A stretch of 34,773 nucleotides of DNA, from positions 1 through 34,773 of the forward strand of contig JBCBQC010000069.1 in NCBI GenBank assembly GCA_039820405.1, read 5' to 3'. The notes beneath the pieces were generated by a model. The model made no database searches. It saw nothing but the letters and a program-made list of their open reading frames with translations, and was not told the origin of the DNA. Of this stretch, positions 1 through 7,849 are shown piece by piece. Source of the stretch: CALLVY01 sp937899855 (GTDB taxonomy: Bacteria; Bacteroidota; Bacteroidia; Chitinophagales; Saprospiraceae). The position numbers and the translations under genes are program-made. Numbering within the stretch: the first letter of the stretch is position 1; each line of letters starts with the position of its first letter.

Positions 1-49
1 CACTTTTTTGCGGCTGGTGCTAAAAGAGGAAATGGAAAAAGAGCGCTAG
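1..49 (+). CDS. Possible 3' end of a gene cut by the window edge
   Basis: Reading from base 2, the plus strand gives about 15 codons ending at a TAG at 47-49, with a charged, helical-looking tail (residues LRLVLKEEMEKER). This resembles a genuine protein C-terminus and would converge on the next gene. It is too short to identify. The other two frames give less protein-like tails, but chance cannot be excluded. Two small palindromes, CGCTAGCG (44-51) and TGACGTCA (53-60), follow immediately. Confidence 0.3.
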   Translation, partial: TFLRLVLKEEMEKER

Positions 50-85
50 CGATGACGTCACATCACTAAGGCCCTTTATTATTTT

Positions 86-1759
86 CTATTTAACCTTCAA
101 CATCTTACCCACTATCACTTCATTTTTCACTTTAATCACAAAAGTATACAAGCCCTGTCTTGGCAGCCAGGTATCTGGAATCCGCCAAGATTGGGAACCT
201 GCCTCTCGATACGATTCTTCGTGACGCAGCAAGCTACCATCCATGGCGTAAAGCTCCAGGCGAATCGCGGCGGCTTCCGGTAGCTCAAAACGCAGTTGGG
301 TCTCGGAATGGAAGGGATTGGGAAATACTTCTACGGTGGGCAGTACGGAAGCTACCCCGGTGGGTTCAAAACCAGCCGGAGCGCTGGCGGAATTTCGTTC
401 TTGTCCGGTTTGGTAAGGCAGGTGAGTGTGGCTTTGATTTTCGGGGCAGGGTGGACAGTTGATCGTGATAAATTGGGTCTCCGCGAGCCAATTCTCGCAC
501 TCACTCTGTACCGCTAAAGTTACTCGGTAGGTCAGAGCGCCCGATCCGCACCACAATTCCCATTCGCTGGTGCCCGACCAATCGTTGTAGGCCTGCCCTA
601 ACTCCAGAGCGCCCAAGTCGTTGTTTTGCCATTGTGAAGTTACCCAACGGCCGTTACACCCCTGGTTGGGACCAGCAATACAAACCGTGATTAGGTAATT
701 ATCATAGTTCGTGCTTTGGTTCACAAAATGAATGGGATCCCCAAAACAGGCTTCGGTAGGAAGGTAGAAGCCAACCGTCGTTTCACAAGGGGGTTCTACG
801 CAGCCCGCTCCTCCATCGTAACAAGCGGTAGCGGCTGGCGACATTAGCCCATCGGGGCAAATCGCGCGTACGGTATAGGAAAAGCATTTGGCGGCAAAAC
901 TTCCGGGAATCGTGTAGGAACTAGTGGGCGTATTATCCGAAAAGGAAAAGTTGCCAAAAGGACAACCACAAGCGGGATCTCCAATGTTGATCTCCACTTC
1001 GTATCCCAAGGCTCCGGGAACGGGTTTCCAGTGGAGGCTCCCCTCTCCCGTTGCCATATCGTACTGGCAATCGCGGAGCTTAGGTGCGCTAAATTCGCAT
1101 CCTTCGATGACCTCAATTTCCACCAGATCGAGGTGTACGAAAGAGAAAAAGAAAACCGTACCAGCTGGTGTTGGCGTATTATTCGAAGACCGAAACCACA
1201 GTTGTTGATAATCCTGAGTGAGGGTAATGGTTTGCTCGACCTCCACCCAATCGTTGATCAAAAAGGCGCCTGGGGGAGCACCACCATCGAGCACTAGGGC
1301 ATCATTGGGTACGTCCGGTAGGAGATAACTCGTAGAGCAGGGATCAGTACTATTGATAGCGGGCAGGGCTTGTGGCAGTAGCATCCATTCCCAACGCTGC
1401 GCCTCTCCACGCATGGCATAGCTGATTCGGTAAGTCTTCCCCGCCTCAAAGTCAAAATTGAACGCGGCGGTTTCTCCGAGTAATGCTCCACTGGGGTTAT
1501 CACAAAAATTTTGATCGCGATAAAAGGGAGCCATATTCAGATAACGCGAACCATCATAGGCAGGGATACTGGGGAAGATGTAGATATCCGGTGTCCCGGA
1601 GGGTGCGATCCAGCCGGGGAAGCAACTCCCGGCCAAGGCATCTGATTCATTGGGGCAAAAGCTCTCAAAGCTTTCGCTGAAGGTGACTTGAGCGTGGGTA
1701 AAATTACTGGCCATGATCCCACAGAGGAGTAGAAGGGTGCATAAGTATTTCATTTTCAT
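86..1759 (-). CDS. T9SS-secreted multidomain surface protein (jelly-roll, FnIII-like, Cys-rich module)
   Basis: A 557-residue secreted protein. Residues 1-23 form a Sec signal peptide ending near THA-Q. Residues 24-220 resemble the jelly-roll N-terminal module of the two 474-residue proteins at 19627-22983 (shared pattern: FES..C, C.PGWI..SGT.DI, YDGSRY, LWFR). Residues 228-312 look like a fibronectin III-type fold. Residues 320-440 form a Cys/Trp-rich module (CFGDPIHFVNQST, CIAGPN, QAYNDWSG, CPPCP). Residues 478-557 are a type A T9SS sorting domain (VFPNPF ... GLYTFVIKVKN ... GKMLKVK). It is expected to cross the outer membrane through T9SS and to be anchored or released at the surface. It lies 68 bp downstream of a shorter paralogue, with a terminator between them. 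The ligand is unknown; adhesion or glycan binding is an inference from the jelly-roll and FnIII folds. Confidence 0.85.
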   Translation of the reverse strand: MKMKYLCTLLLLCGIMASNFTHAQVTFSESFESFCPNESDALAGSCFPGWIAPSGTPDIYIFPSIPAYDGSRYLNMAPFYRDQNFCDNPSGALLGETAAFNFDFEAGKTYRISYAMRGEAQRWEWMLLPQALPAINSTDPCSTSYLLPDVPNDALVLDGGAPPGAFLINDWVEVEQTITLTQDYQQLWFRSSNNTPTPAGTVFFFSFVHLDLVEIEVIEGCEFSAPKLRDCQYDMATGEGSLHWKPVPGALGYEVEINIGDPACGCPFGNFSFSDNTPTSSYTIPGSFAAKCFSYTVRAICPDGLMSPAATACYDGGAGCVEPPCETTVGFYLPTEACFGDPIHFVNQSTNYDNYLITVCIAGPNQGCNGRWVTSQWQNNDLGALELGQAYNDWSGTSEWELWCGSGALTYRVTLAVQSECENWLAETQFITINCPPCPENQSHTHLPYQTGQERNSASAPAGFEPTGVASVLPTVEVFPNPFHSETQLRFELPEAAAIRLELYAMDGSLLRHEESYREAGSQSWRIPDTWLPRQGLYTFVIKVKNEVIVGKMLKVK

Positions 1760-1777
1760 AGTTTAATGGTTTGCATT

Positions 1778-1817
1778 AAAAAAAGAGAGCTAGTGTTTCT
1801 TGACGCCCACTAGCTCT
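1778..1817 (-). terminator. Rho-independent terminator of the 364-residue T9SS gene
   Basis: Minus-strand reading gives a perfect 10-bp stem (arms 1808-1817 and 86-95 of the 1700s, that is 1786-1795; AGAGCTAGTG/CACTAGCTCT) with a 12-nt loop. A C/T stretch ending in seven T residues follows (A-run at 1778-1784 on the plus strand). It sits directly after the stop of the upstream paralogue. Any expression of the 557-residue gene from the same promoter would need read-through. Confidence 0.8.
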
Positions 1818-1827
1818 TTCACTTCAA

Positions 1828-2922
1828 TTAATTGGTTTTCAATAATTTACCATTGATGATGGCTTCATCCACTCTAAGAACAAAATGATACAAGCCCTCC
1901 GTTGGCAACCAATCCCCGGGGATGGTCCAAGTTTGGGCACCAGCCGCTCGCTGGGAGGTCTCGCGACGGAGTAATTTCCCATCAAGTCCGTACAGTTCCA
2001 GACTGAGGGTAGCCGCCTCGGAAAGCTCAAAACGCAACTGCGTCTCCGCTTGGAAAGGATTGGGAACGACTTCTACTTGAACCGTTTGGACAGAAAGACG
2101 GGATTGTTCCACATCCGCTGGATGGATGATGAGGTTTTCGGTCAATCCGGTTTGCTCCGGAGCGAGTCGTCCACCACGATTGTCTGGACAAGGCGGACAA
2201 GTGATGGTGATAAACTTGGTTTCGGTGACCCAATTTTCGCAATCGCTCTGGACGGCAAGCGTCACCCGATAAGTATTGCCACACCACATCAACCAGTCGC
2301 TAGCACCCGACCAATCGTTGTAGGCCTGGCCCAACTCCAGAGACCCCTGTGGCCCATTCTGCCACCCCGAGTTCACCGAATTGCCATTGCACTGGTTATT
2401 GGGGCCGGCAATACAAACGTAAATCCGGTAACGATCGTAGGCGGTACTTTGGTTGACAAAATGGATGGGATCGCCAAAGCAGGCCTCGGTCGGTAAATAA
2501 AAAGCAGCGGCGGTTTCACAGGCCGGTTCGCAATTCGCTCCCGCATCGTAGCATCCCGTAACCGGGTCGGACAATAAACCTTGGTAGCAAATGGTGCGCA
2601 CGGTGTAGGAAAGACATTTGGCGAAGAAAGCCCCGGGGATGACATAAGAATTGGAAGAGACAATGTCGGTAAACTGAAAGCCACCAACTAACTGACAACC
2701 GCATTCGGGATCATCCACCGATATGGTAATTTCGTAGCCGGTAGCCCCGGGAACTTCGCTCCAATTCAAAGTAGCTTCTCCCGTGGCGGCGTTGTATTGA
2801 CAACTCGCCAGCGTGGGCGTATCACAGGAATTCTCCACCGTGACGTTCGGAGTTGATTCCGCTCGGCCAGTAGTGAAAAGACTCAGACTGAACGCTAAGA
2901 GGTAAATAATTTTCAATTTCAT
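1828..2922 (-). CDS. T9SS-secreted protein, shorter paralogue of the downstream gene
   Basis: A 364-residue protein with a signal peptide (about 1-21, ending GRA). It has an FnIII-like region (about 33-125), the same Cys/Trp-rich module as the 557-residue neighbour (about 130-245: CFGDPIHFVNQST, CIAGPN, QAYNDWSG, CPPCP) and a type A T9SS sorting domain (about 280-364). It is collinear with residues 225-557 of the neighbour but lacks the N-terminal jelly-roll domain. The pair therefore looks like a tandem duplication in which one copy gained or lost a whole domain. Start chosen at the ATG at 2920-2922 because the signal peptide follows directly. No Shine-Dalgarno sequence is evident, as is usual in Bacteroidota. 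Function beyond surface exposure is unknown. Confidence 0.85.
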   Translation of the reverse strand: MKLKIIYLLAFSLSLFTTGRAESTPNVTVENSCDTPTLASCQYNAATGEATLNWSEVPGATGYEITISVDDPECGCQLVGGFQFTDIVSSNSYVIPGAFFAKCLSYTVRTICYQGLLSDPVTGCYDAGANCEPACETAAAFYLPTEACFGDPIHFVNQSTAYDRYRIYVCIAGPNNQCNGNSVNSGWQNGPQGSLELGQAYNDWSGASDWLMWCGNTYRVTLAVQSDCENWVTETKFITITCPPCPDNRGGRLAPEQTGLTENLIIHPADVEQSRLSVQTVQVEVVPNPFQAETQLRFELSEAATLSLELYGLDGKLLRRETSQRAAGAQTWTIPGDWLPTEGLYHFVLRVDEAIINGKLLKTN

Positions 2923-3289
2923 GATTCAAAAGTTTTAGTTTATATTTAATATTTTACCAATCGTTTTATATTCGTTGATTGCAAGTCGGCGAAAACCATC
3001 TGGAGGAGGTAGGAGGGCGAGGAAAGGCTGGGCAGAGACTTCAGAAGTGACAAGACTACAGCGTGGACCAAAGACGCATTTCAATTTCATGGCTTCGCAA
3101 TTTTTAACGAATCATTTAAAATACGTTCGTCGGATAACGGAAAGGTAACCGCATCGGTGGGGATAGCCTGGTATTTTTTAAAATAAGAAAATACCGGGGA
3201 AGGTAGCACTGGCTAGCTTACCATCAATTGCCTTGAGGTATTGGCGCGATGATGCCAACGCTAAAAACGCATTTGGAGGCCAGGGCTGG
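2923..3289. other. Non-coding stretch between a T9SS gene and trmH
   Basis: No credible gene on either strand. The first 60 bp are A/T-rich and should hold the promoter of the T9SS gene, although no clean TAnnTTTG box was found. A hairpin with perfect 8-bp arms (GGTATTTT at 3170-3177, AAAATACC at 3188-3195) lies downstream of trmH. It could help end that transcript but lacks a GC-rich stem and a U tract. A smaller inverted repeat (TTGGC/GCCAA) lies at 3241-3258. Confidence 0.6.
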
Positions 3290-3946
3290 TTACCCTTCCC
3301 CCTCCTCTGCTTCGGTAGGATATTGATTTTTAAACCGATCCCCGTGTCGGCGCAAGTACTCTTGTAGCAGCGCAGCTTGCCGTTCGGCGGGCCATTGGGG
3401 ATGCTTTGTGTACAGGTCGCGTTCCCGGCGCTGGCGAAAGGCTTCGTAGAGGGTCACCGCACAGGCCACCGAGATGTTGAGGCTTTCGGCCATGCCCATT
3501 TGGGGAATGATAAAATTGCCATCGGAATGGGCCAGGGCCGCCTCGCTGAGGCCATCGTGTTCGTTGCCAAAGAGTAGGGCCACGGGGGCCGCCAGATCGA
3601 GCTGGTGCAGGCCTACCGCGTCTTCGGAGAGGTGGGTACTGAGAATCCGTTGGTATTTGCTTTTGACGTGCTCAAAGCAGGCTTGGGGGTCGCGGTAGAG
3701 GTGCACGTCGAGCCACTTGCGGGTACCGGCGGAGGTGCGTTTGCCCAGCTTAAAGCGGCGTTCGTCGAGGTGGGTTTCGGTAAAGAGGACAAAGATTTCC
3801 TTGATCCCCACGGAGTCGCAGCTGCGCATGACCGCTCCGATATTGTGGGGGTCGTGTACATTTTCCAAAATTACCGTTAGGTCCGGCTGTCGTTGCTGGA
3901 CTACCCGCCGAAATTTAGCGAGCCGGCGGTCCGTCATTTTCTTCAT
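3290..3946 (-). CDS. trmH: tRNA 2'-O-ribose methyltransferase, TrmH/SpoU family
   Basis: A 218-residue SPOUT-fold methyltransferase, probably the enzyme that methylates the 2'-OH of G18 in tRNA using S-adenosylmethionine. All three SpoU motifs are visible: motif 1 at about 27-47 (NVHDPHNIGAVMRSCDSVG, with the conserved Asn and Arg41), motif 2 at about 125-134 (FGNEHDGLS), and motif 3 at about 147-161 (IPQMGMAESLNISVA). These form the trefoil-knot cofactor site. Length is normal for TrmH. It starts 8 bp after the DUF4846 lipoprotein gene on the same strand, so it is probably the last gene of that transcript. rRNA-directed SpoU enzymes are the main alternative, but the short N-terminus and the motif 3 sequence fit TrmH better. 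Confidence 0.85.
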   Translation of the reverse strand: MKKMTDRRLAKFRRVVQQRQPDLTVILENVHDPHNIGAVMRSCDSVGIKEIFVLFTETHLDERRFKLGKRTSAGTRKWLDVHLYRDPQACFEHVKSKYQRILSTHLSEDAVGLHQLDLAAPVALLFGNEHDGLSEAALAHSDGNFIIPQMGMAESLNISVACAVTLYEAFRQRRERDLYTKHPQWPAERQAALLQEYLRRHGDRFKNQYPTEAEEGEG

Positions 3947-3954
3947 CGTCGATT

Positions 3955-4926
3955 CTATTGGCTAAATCGGTACAATTGATCGCTGGTAAAGGTCCATTCC
4001 GGGGTGCGGAGCGTTTCCCCAAAGTCGAGCGGATACCAGGGCGAAAGCTCCCTAGCATTGGGATTTTTCAAGATATGGATATTTTGGGCGGGCATGTAAC
4101 TTTGGGCCAACAAAAATAACCGGTCCCCCACCCCATTTTCCACCACATCAACCACCAGTACCGCGTGTCCGGGAAAACCGCCCAGGATAAATACGTCCCC
4201 CACCCGCAGCTCCGCCGGACGAATGGGGCGCAATTCCTTACTCAGGGAAGCCGTCCCCGCGTAGTTAAAAATCTGCTTCAGATAAGCCTTAAAATTGGAA
4301 TAGCGATTGTCCGCGACCTCCCCCCGCACTCCAAACACCACCCGATTCCCCCGAACCTGCGGTCGCTGACCGTAGCGCCAGTCGTCAAAAGAAACCCGAT
4401 CGCCACTGGTAAAGTTAAAGTGAATCGCCTCGTAAGCCTCCCGACCGTACAAGTACTCCGCCCGCAAACGCATCACGGCATCGGCACACTGCTGCAAATC
4501 CCGCGCCCCCACATCGATGTCCACCACCGCCGCGTGAACGTCCTGCCGCGTCTTCATCCGACCGTCGTACAAACGAACCGGAGCACCCGCCGCTTGGAGC
4601 GGCAAGTGGCGTAACCAATCGGCAAAACTGTTGCGGGCCACCTCGGAACGAACGTAGCCCGCCGGCGGCGCGATCCGCTGGGCCAGACACTGCTCGACCT
4701 CCAACAACTGCCCCCGCTCCCGCAGCCAGGGATAGACCAAATGCGCCGTCTCTAGCGTGTCCAAAGCCTCCCGAACCGGGGCGGACGGGCTAGACGCCGC
4801 TGCGGTTTGAACCGCCACGGAAACGGTAGCAGCCTCCGCAGCCCGAGCGGTATCGGATACTTCGGGCTGACAAGACAGACAAGCAAGCAAAAGGGTAAAA
4901 CACAAAACGGTGGGCAGGGGCATCAT
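3955..4926 (-). CDS. DUF4846 family lipoprotein
   Basis: A 323-residue predicted lipoprotein. The N-terminus has a short hydrophobic stretch with two possible lipidation cysteines, C16 (LLAC) and C19 (LSC). A low-complexity Ala/Ser/Thr region follows to about residue 55. The body matches the DUF4846 pattern as I know it: a helix with CADAVMRLRAEYLY (about 147-160), then HFNFTSG, a WRYG motif, and late GGFPGHAVLVVD and LLAQSYMPAQNIHIL stretches. The GHAVLVVD segment recalls NlpC/P60-like folds, but I cannot establish catalysis. The start ATG overlaps the stop of the aldehyde dehydrogenase gene (ATGA), which indicates translational coupling. Biochemical role unknown. Confidence 0.75.
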   Translation of the reverse strand: MMPLPTVLCFTLLLACLSCQPEVSDTARAAEAATVSVAVQTAAASSPSAPVREALDTLETAHLVYPWLRERGQLLEVEQCLAQRIAPPAGYVRSEVARNSFADWLRHLPLQAAGAPVRLYDGRMKTRQDVHAAVVDIDVGARDLQQCADAVMRLRAEYLYGREAYEAIHFNFTSGDRVSFDDWRYGQRPQVRGNRVVFGVRGEVADNRYSNFKAYLKQIFNYAGTASLSKELRPIRPAELRVGDVFILGGFPGHAVLVVDVVENGVGDRLFLLAQSYMPAQNIHILKNPNARELSPWYPLDFGETLRTPEWTFTSDQLYRFSQ

Positions 4927-6275
4927 CCCCCAAAGGTAAGGGTTTTTTGATTGACGAATTCCAACAGTCCTTCGGGCCCCAGCTCCACGCCGTAGCCCGA
5001 ACGCTTGACCCCACCAAAGGGCAGACGGGGCTCCGAACTGAGCATTTTATTGATCGCAACGGCCCCCACTTCCAGTTGCGCCGCCACCCGCTCCGCTCGC
5101 TCCGGATCACTCGACCAAACCGTCGCCCCCAATCCGTAGGGGGTATCGTTGGCCAGTCGGATGGCCGCTTTTTCATCCGCTACGACAAATAAGAGGGCCA
5201 CGGGGCCAAACAGCTCCTCGCGGTAGGCTCGCATGGAGGGCCGGATGTTGGTAAGCAGCATGGGGCTAAAAAAATTACCGTGCGCGCAAGTCCGACCACC
5301 GTCGACCAGGACTTCGGCGCCCTTGGCCCGGGCATCCGCCACTTGGGCTTCCAAACGCAGCAAGACTTCGGCACTGGCCAGGGCGCCCAATTCGGTACGC
5401 TCGTCGAAGGGATCGCCCATGCGGACCTGCTCCAGGGCTTCGATAAAAGCGTGCTTAAAGGCTTCCAAAACCGGGGCCTCAACGATGAGGCGCTTGGCGG
5501 AAATACAGGATTGCCCCGCATTTTTGAGTCGCGAGCGAACGGCCTGTCGAGCAGCCTGCACCACATCCGCATCGCGCAGAACGAGGTAGGCATCGTTGCC
5601 TCCCAGTTCGAGGACGCACTTTTTGATGGCGCGCGCCGCCTGACCAGCTACGATGGCACCGGCCCGATCGCTGCCGGTCAGGGCAATGCCCTGTACCAGG
5701 GGATGCTCAATGGCTTGGGCCACCTGCGGCTCTTCGATCCAAAGAATGGAGAAGCACAGCGGGGCCAGGGCCTGCTCAAAAAGAGCTTCGATGGCCGCCG
5801 AGCACTGAGGGACATTATCGGCCGGCTTGAGCAGGACGACGTTACCCGCCAACAAGGCGGGGATGGCAAAGCGGAAAACCTGCCAGATGGGATAATTCCA
5901 GGGCATCACACCCAGTACGCCACCCAGGGGCTGGGGAAGGATTTTGGCGCCATCGAGCGTTCGAAGGGCCAACACCTGGGGAGCAATTTCAAAATAATAC
6001 TCGCAAAGGGCTACACATTTGTCAACTTCCGAACGGGACTGCGCAATGGGTTTGCCCATTTCGAGGGTGATGAGGCGGGCCAAACGCTCGCGTTCTGTAC
6101 GGAGTCGCCGCGACACTTCCCGCAGGGCAAGGATACGCTCCGCAACGGATTTCGGCCGCCACTTCAGGTGGTAGGCATCGCGGGCCCGATCGAGGTGGCG
6201 ACGGAGCTGGGCGGTATTCCAGGAAGGGAAACGCCCCAACAGCTGGTCATCAACGGGATTGATGGACTGGTACAT
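4923..6275 (-). CDS. NAD(P)-dependent aldehyde dehydrogenase, succinate-semialdehyde dehydrogenase type
   Basis: A 450-residue ALDH, slightly shorter than GabD and close in length and sequence to E. coli Sad (YneI). It oxidises a semialdehyde, probably succinate semialdehyde, to the acid. Visible catalytic features are PWNYP with Asn127, Lys150 in the cofactor-binding LLKPADN, the general base Glu223 in LELGG, nucleophile Cys257 in GQSC, and EELFGP at about 354. The family's usual ELGGSD reads ELGGND here. The gene is followed by a 4-bp overlap with the DUF4846 lipoprotein and then trmH, and preceded by a 95-bp gap after the substrate-binding-like lipoprotein gene. Substrate is inferred from family resemblance, because no gabT or other GABA gene is nearby. 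Confidence 0.85.
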   Translation of the reverse strand: MYQSINPVDDQLLGRFPSWNTAQLRRHLDRARDAYHLKWRPKSVAERILALREVSRRLRTERERLARLITLEMGKPIAQSRSEVDKCVALCEYYFEIAPQVLALRTLDGAKILPQPLGGVLGVMPWNYPIWQVFRFAIPALLAGNVVLLKPADNVPQCSAAIEALFEQALAPLCFSILWIEEPQVAQAIEHPLVQGIALTGSDRAGAIVAGQAARAIKKCVLELGGNDAYLVLRDADVVQAARQAVRSRLKNAGQSCISAKRLIVEAPVLEAFKHAFIEALEQVRMGDPFDERTELGALASAEVLLRLEAQVADARAKGAEVLVDGGRTCAHGNFFSPMLLTNIRPSMRAYREELFGPVALLFVVADEKAAIRLANDTPYGLGATVWSSDPERAERVAAQLEVGAVAINKMLSSEPRLPFGGVKRSGYGVELGPEGLLEFVNQKTLTFGG

Positions 6276-6370
6276 AGGTTAATTTGGCTAAATGGCTAGT
6301 ATGGGGCAGCAGGGCTGCCATCATCTTGAACAAGAATCGTCCAAACTAAGTTTCGCGGGGCGGCAAAAAG

Positions 6371-7849
6371 CTACTGCGCCAGTTGGAAGAAATAGTCTTT
6401 AAAACGGAGGATATTGACGTACTTGTTCTCAAAACGGTCCACTTTGGAGTAATCTTCGGTAACAATGCCGATTCGCGAGACGACGGGCTGAAAGTTGTAG
6501 CGCGTCGACAAAAAGTTTTGGGATTCGCGGCCCAGTTGCGTTTGAAAAAGGGTCCCGTGGCGTTTGAGGGAACGACCCAGCAGTCGAACCTGATCAAATC
6601 CGGCGTAGGCCTCCCGGGTGGGTACCATTCCGTAGCGGTCGAAAAAACGACGTCGGAACTCCTGGGCCACGGTGGCGTCGTTGTCTACAAAATAGGCGCT
6701 ACTGACGTGTACGTTGAGCTCTTCGTAGTAATCGTAGCTGATGATCTGGAAGTCCATCCACTGTGGCATGCCGTAGATGATGACCGTATTGTCTCCCTTG
6801 GCGACCTTGACCTTGCGCAGGAAGGAGTAGATAAAGGATTCGTTGGACCAGGAGGGAACGATAAATACGGTGGTATCTCCCTCGCGAATTTGGGGGGTGA
6901 CGTCCATTTCGTTAAAATCCGCCGTATTGTCCGATACGACGAATTCGTCAAAGCTCCGGGCGTTCCGACCGCCGATGGCGTAGTTGGCGTCCTGGAAGTA
7001 TTTGAGTCGCTGAATCTCCGCTTCCTTGTTGCGCGCCACCAGGGTTACCTGATCGCTGCGGTAGCGGTCGAGGACGTGGCGGGTAATGGCTTCGCAGTGG
7101 CTCACCAGACTGGGCGTGGTCTGTACGAAGTAGGGATTGTCGGCGGTGATGTCGGTACTGGGGCTGAGGGGCGACACCATGGTGATGCCATTTTGTTTGG
7201 CAAAGTTGGCGGTGGCGCTGAGGTTGCTCTTGCGAATGGGGCCGAGGATGAGGTCGGCCTCGCTGACCTCAGGACTTTGCAGGAGTCGACTGACTTCGGC
7301 CTCCGAGGCTTTGGTATCAAAGGTATTGATGTCGAGTTGGATGCCTTCCTTGGCCAGCTCGTCGAAGGCCATTTTGGCACCGTAGTAGTAGTTGAGGGCG
7401 AGCAAGGATTTGGGATCGGGCTTTCCCCGGCCGGTATCGAAGCGATCGGTGAGGAAGGGCAGCAGGATGGCGACTCGGTAACGATCGCGCATCTGGGAGC
7501 CGCCGCCGGTGGGATTGGTTTCGGGCTTATCGCCACCGATGAGGACCCCGCCGTTGGAGGTAATGGGCGGTGCCTCGTTGGGAGGATTGACGGTCCACTG
7601 GATGGTATCCATCTGCGGGCCACCCGTATTTTGGTATTCGTACTGGCCCGTTTTGGGATTGTAGACGCGCTCTCCACCACTAATTTCTTCGAGTTCTTCT
7701 CCCGTACGCGTAGTGCCTCCGTCCTCGCGCGGCACTTTTTTGAACAACTCACAGGAAGAAAACAAAAAACTCAGGAGGAGGAGGAGGAGGAGGAGGAGGA
7801 CTCCCCTATTCCCATTCAATCGTCGCTGGTGGCTTGGTGCTAATGTCAT
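6371..7849 (-). CDS. Lipoprotein with type 1 periplasmic-binding fold
   Basis: A 492-residue predicted lipoprotein. An Arg-containing n-region is followed by about nine consecutive leucines and a lipobox (FSSC, Cys about 33). A low-complexity Gly/Thr/Pro linker runs to about 115. Residues from about 118 (RYRVAILLPF) to the end read as a two-lobed leucine-binding-type periplasmic fold (ALNYYYGAKMAFDEL, LILGPIRKSN, NGITMVSPLSP, YAGFDQVRLLG). Bacteroidota carry related proteins, often with LysM domains, annotated as amino-acid-binding or LpoA-like; no LysM is seen here. No permease or ATPase gene is adjacent, so a peptidoglycan-related or sensory role is as likely as transport. The start at 7847-7849 is the only ATG upstream of the lipobox, which makes the gene overlap the 3' end of guaA by 44 bp. 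Confidence 0.75.
   Translation of the reverse strand: MTLAPSHQRRLNGNRGVLLLLLLLLLSFLFSSCELFKKVPREDGGTTRTGEELEEISGGERVYNPKTGQYEYQNTGGPQMDTIQWTVNPPNEAPPITSNGGVLIGGDKPETNPTGGGSQMRDRYRVAILLPFLTDRFDTGRGKPDPKSLLALNYYYGAKMAFDELAKEGIQLDINTFDTKASEAEVSRLLQSPEVSEADLILGPIRKSNLSATANFAKQNGITMVSPLSPSTDITADNPYFVQTTPSLVSHCEAITRHVLDRYRSDQVTLVARNKEAEIQRLKYFQDANYAIGGRNARSFDEFVVSDNTADFNEMDVTPQIREGDTTVFIVPSWSNESFIYSFLRKVKVAKGDNTVIIYGMPQWMDFQIISYDYYEELNVHVSSAYFVDNDATVAQEFRRRFFDRYGMVPTREAYAGFDQVRLLGRSLKRHGTLFQTQLGRESQNFLSTRYNFQPVVSRIGIVTEDYSKVDRFENKYVNILRFKDYFFQLAQ
7773..7799. repeat. (AGG)9 trinucleotide microsatellite inside a signal peptide
   Basis: Nine perfect AGG units on the plus strand, read as CTC/CTG leucine codons on the minus strand. 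They form the hydrophobic core of the lipoprotein signal peptide. The tract ends just before the guaA stop codon (7806-7808). Gain or loss of units would keep the frame but change signal-peptide length. Confidence 0.9.

Noticed and set aside
3170..3195. A/T-rich hairpin downstream of trmH as an intrinsic terminator
   Set aside because: No GC-rich stem and no U tract in either direction; listed only as a structure in the non-coding stretch.
5280..6299. Plus-strand open frame of 339 codons opposite the aldehyde dehydrogenase gene
   Set aside because: Antisense shadow of a clearly conserved enzyme; no recognisable domains.
6383..7843. Long plus-strand open frame of 486 codons opposite the binding-fold lipoprotein gene
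   Set aside because: It mirrors the real gene codon for codon; its product is low-complexity Val/Gly/Asp-rich and has no family features.
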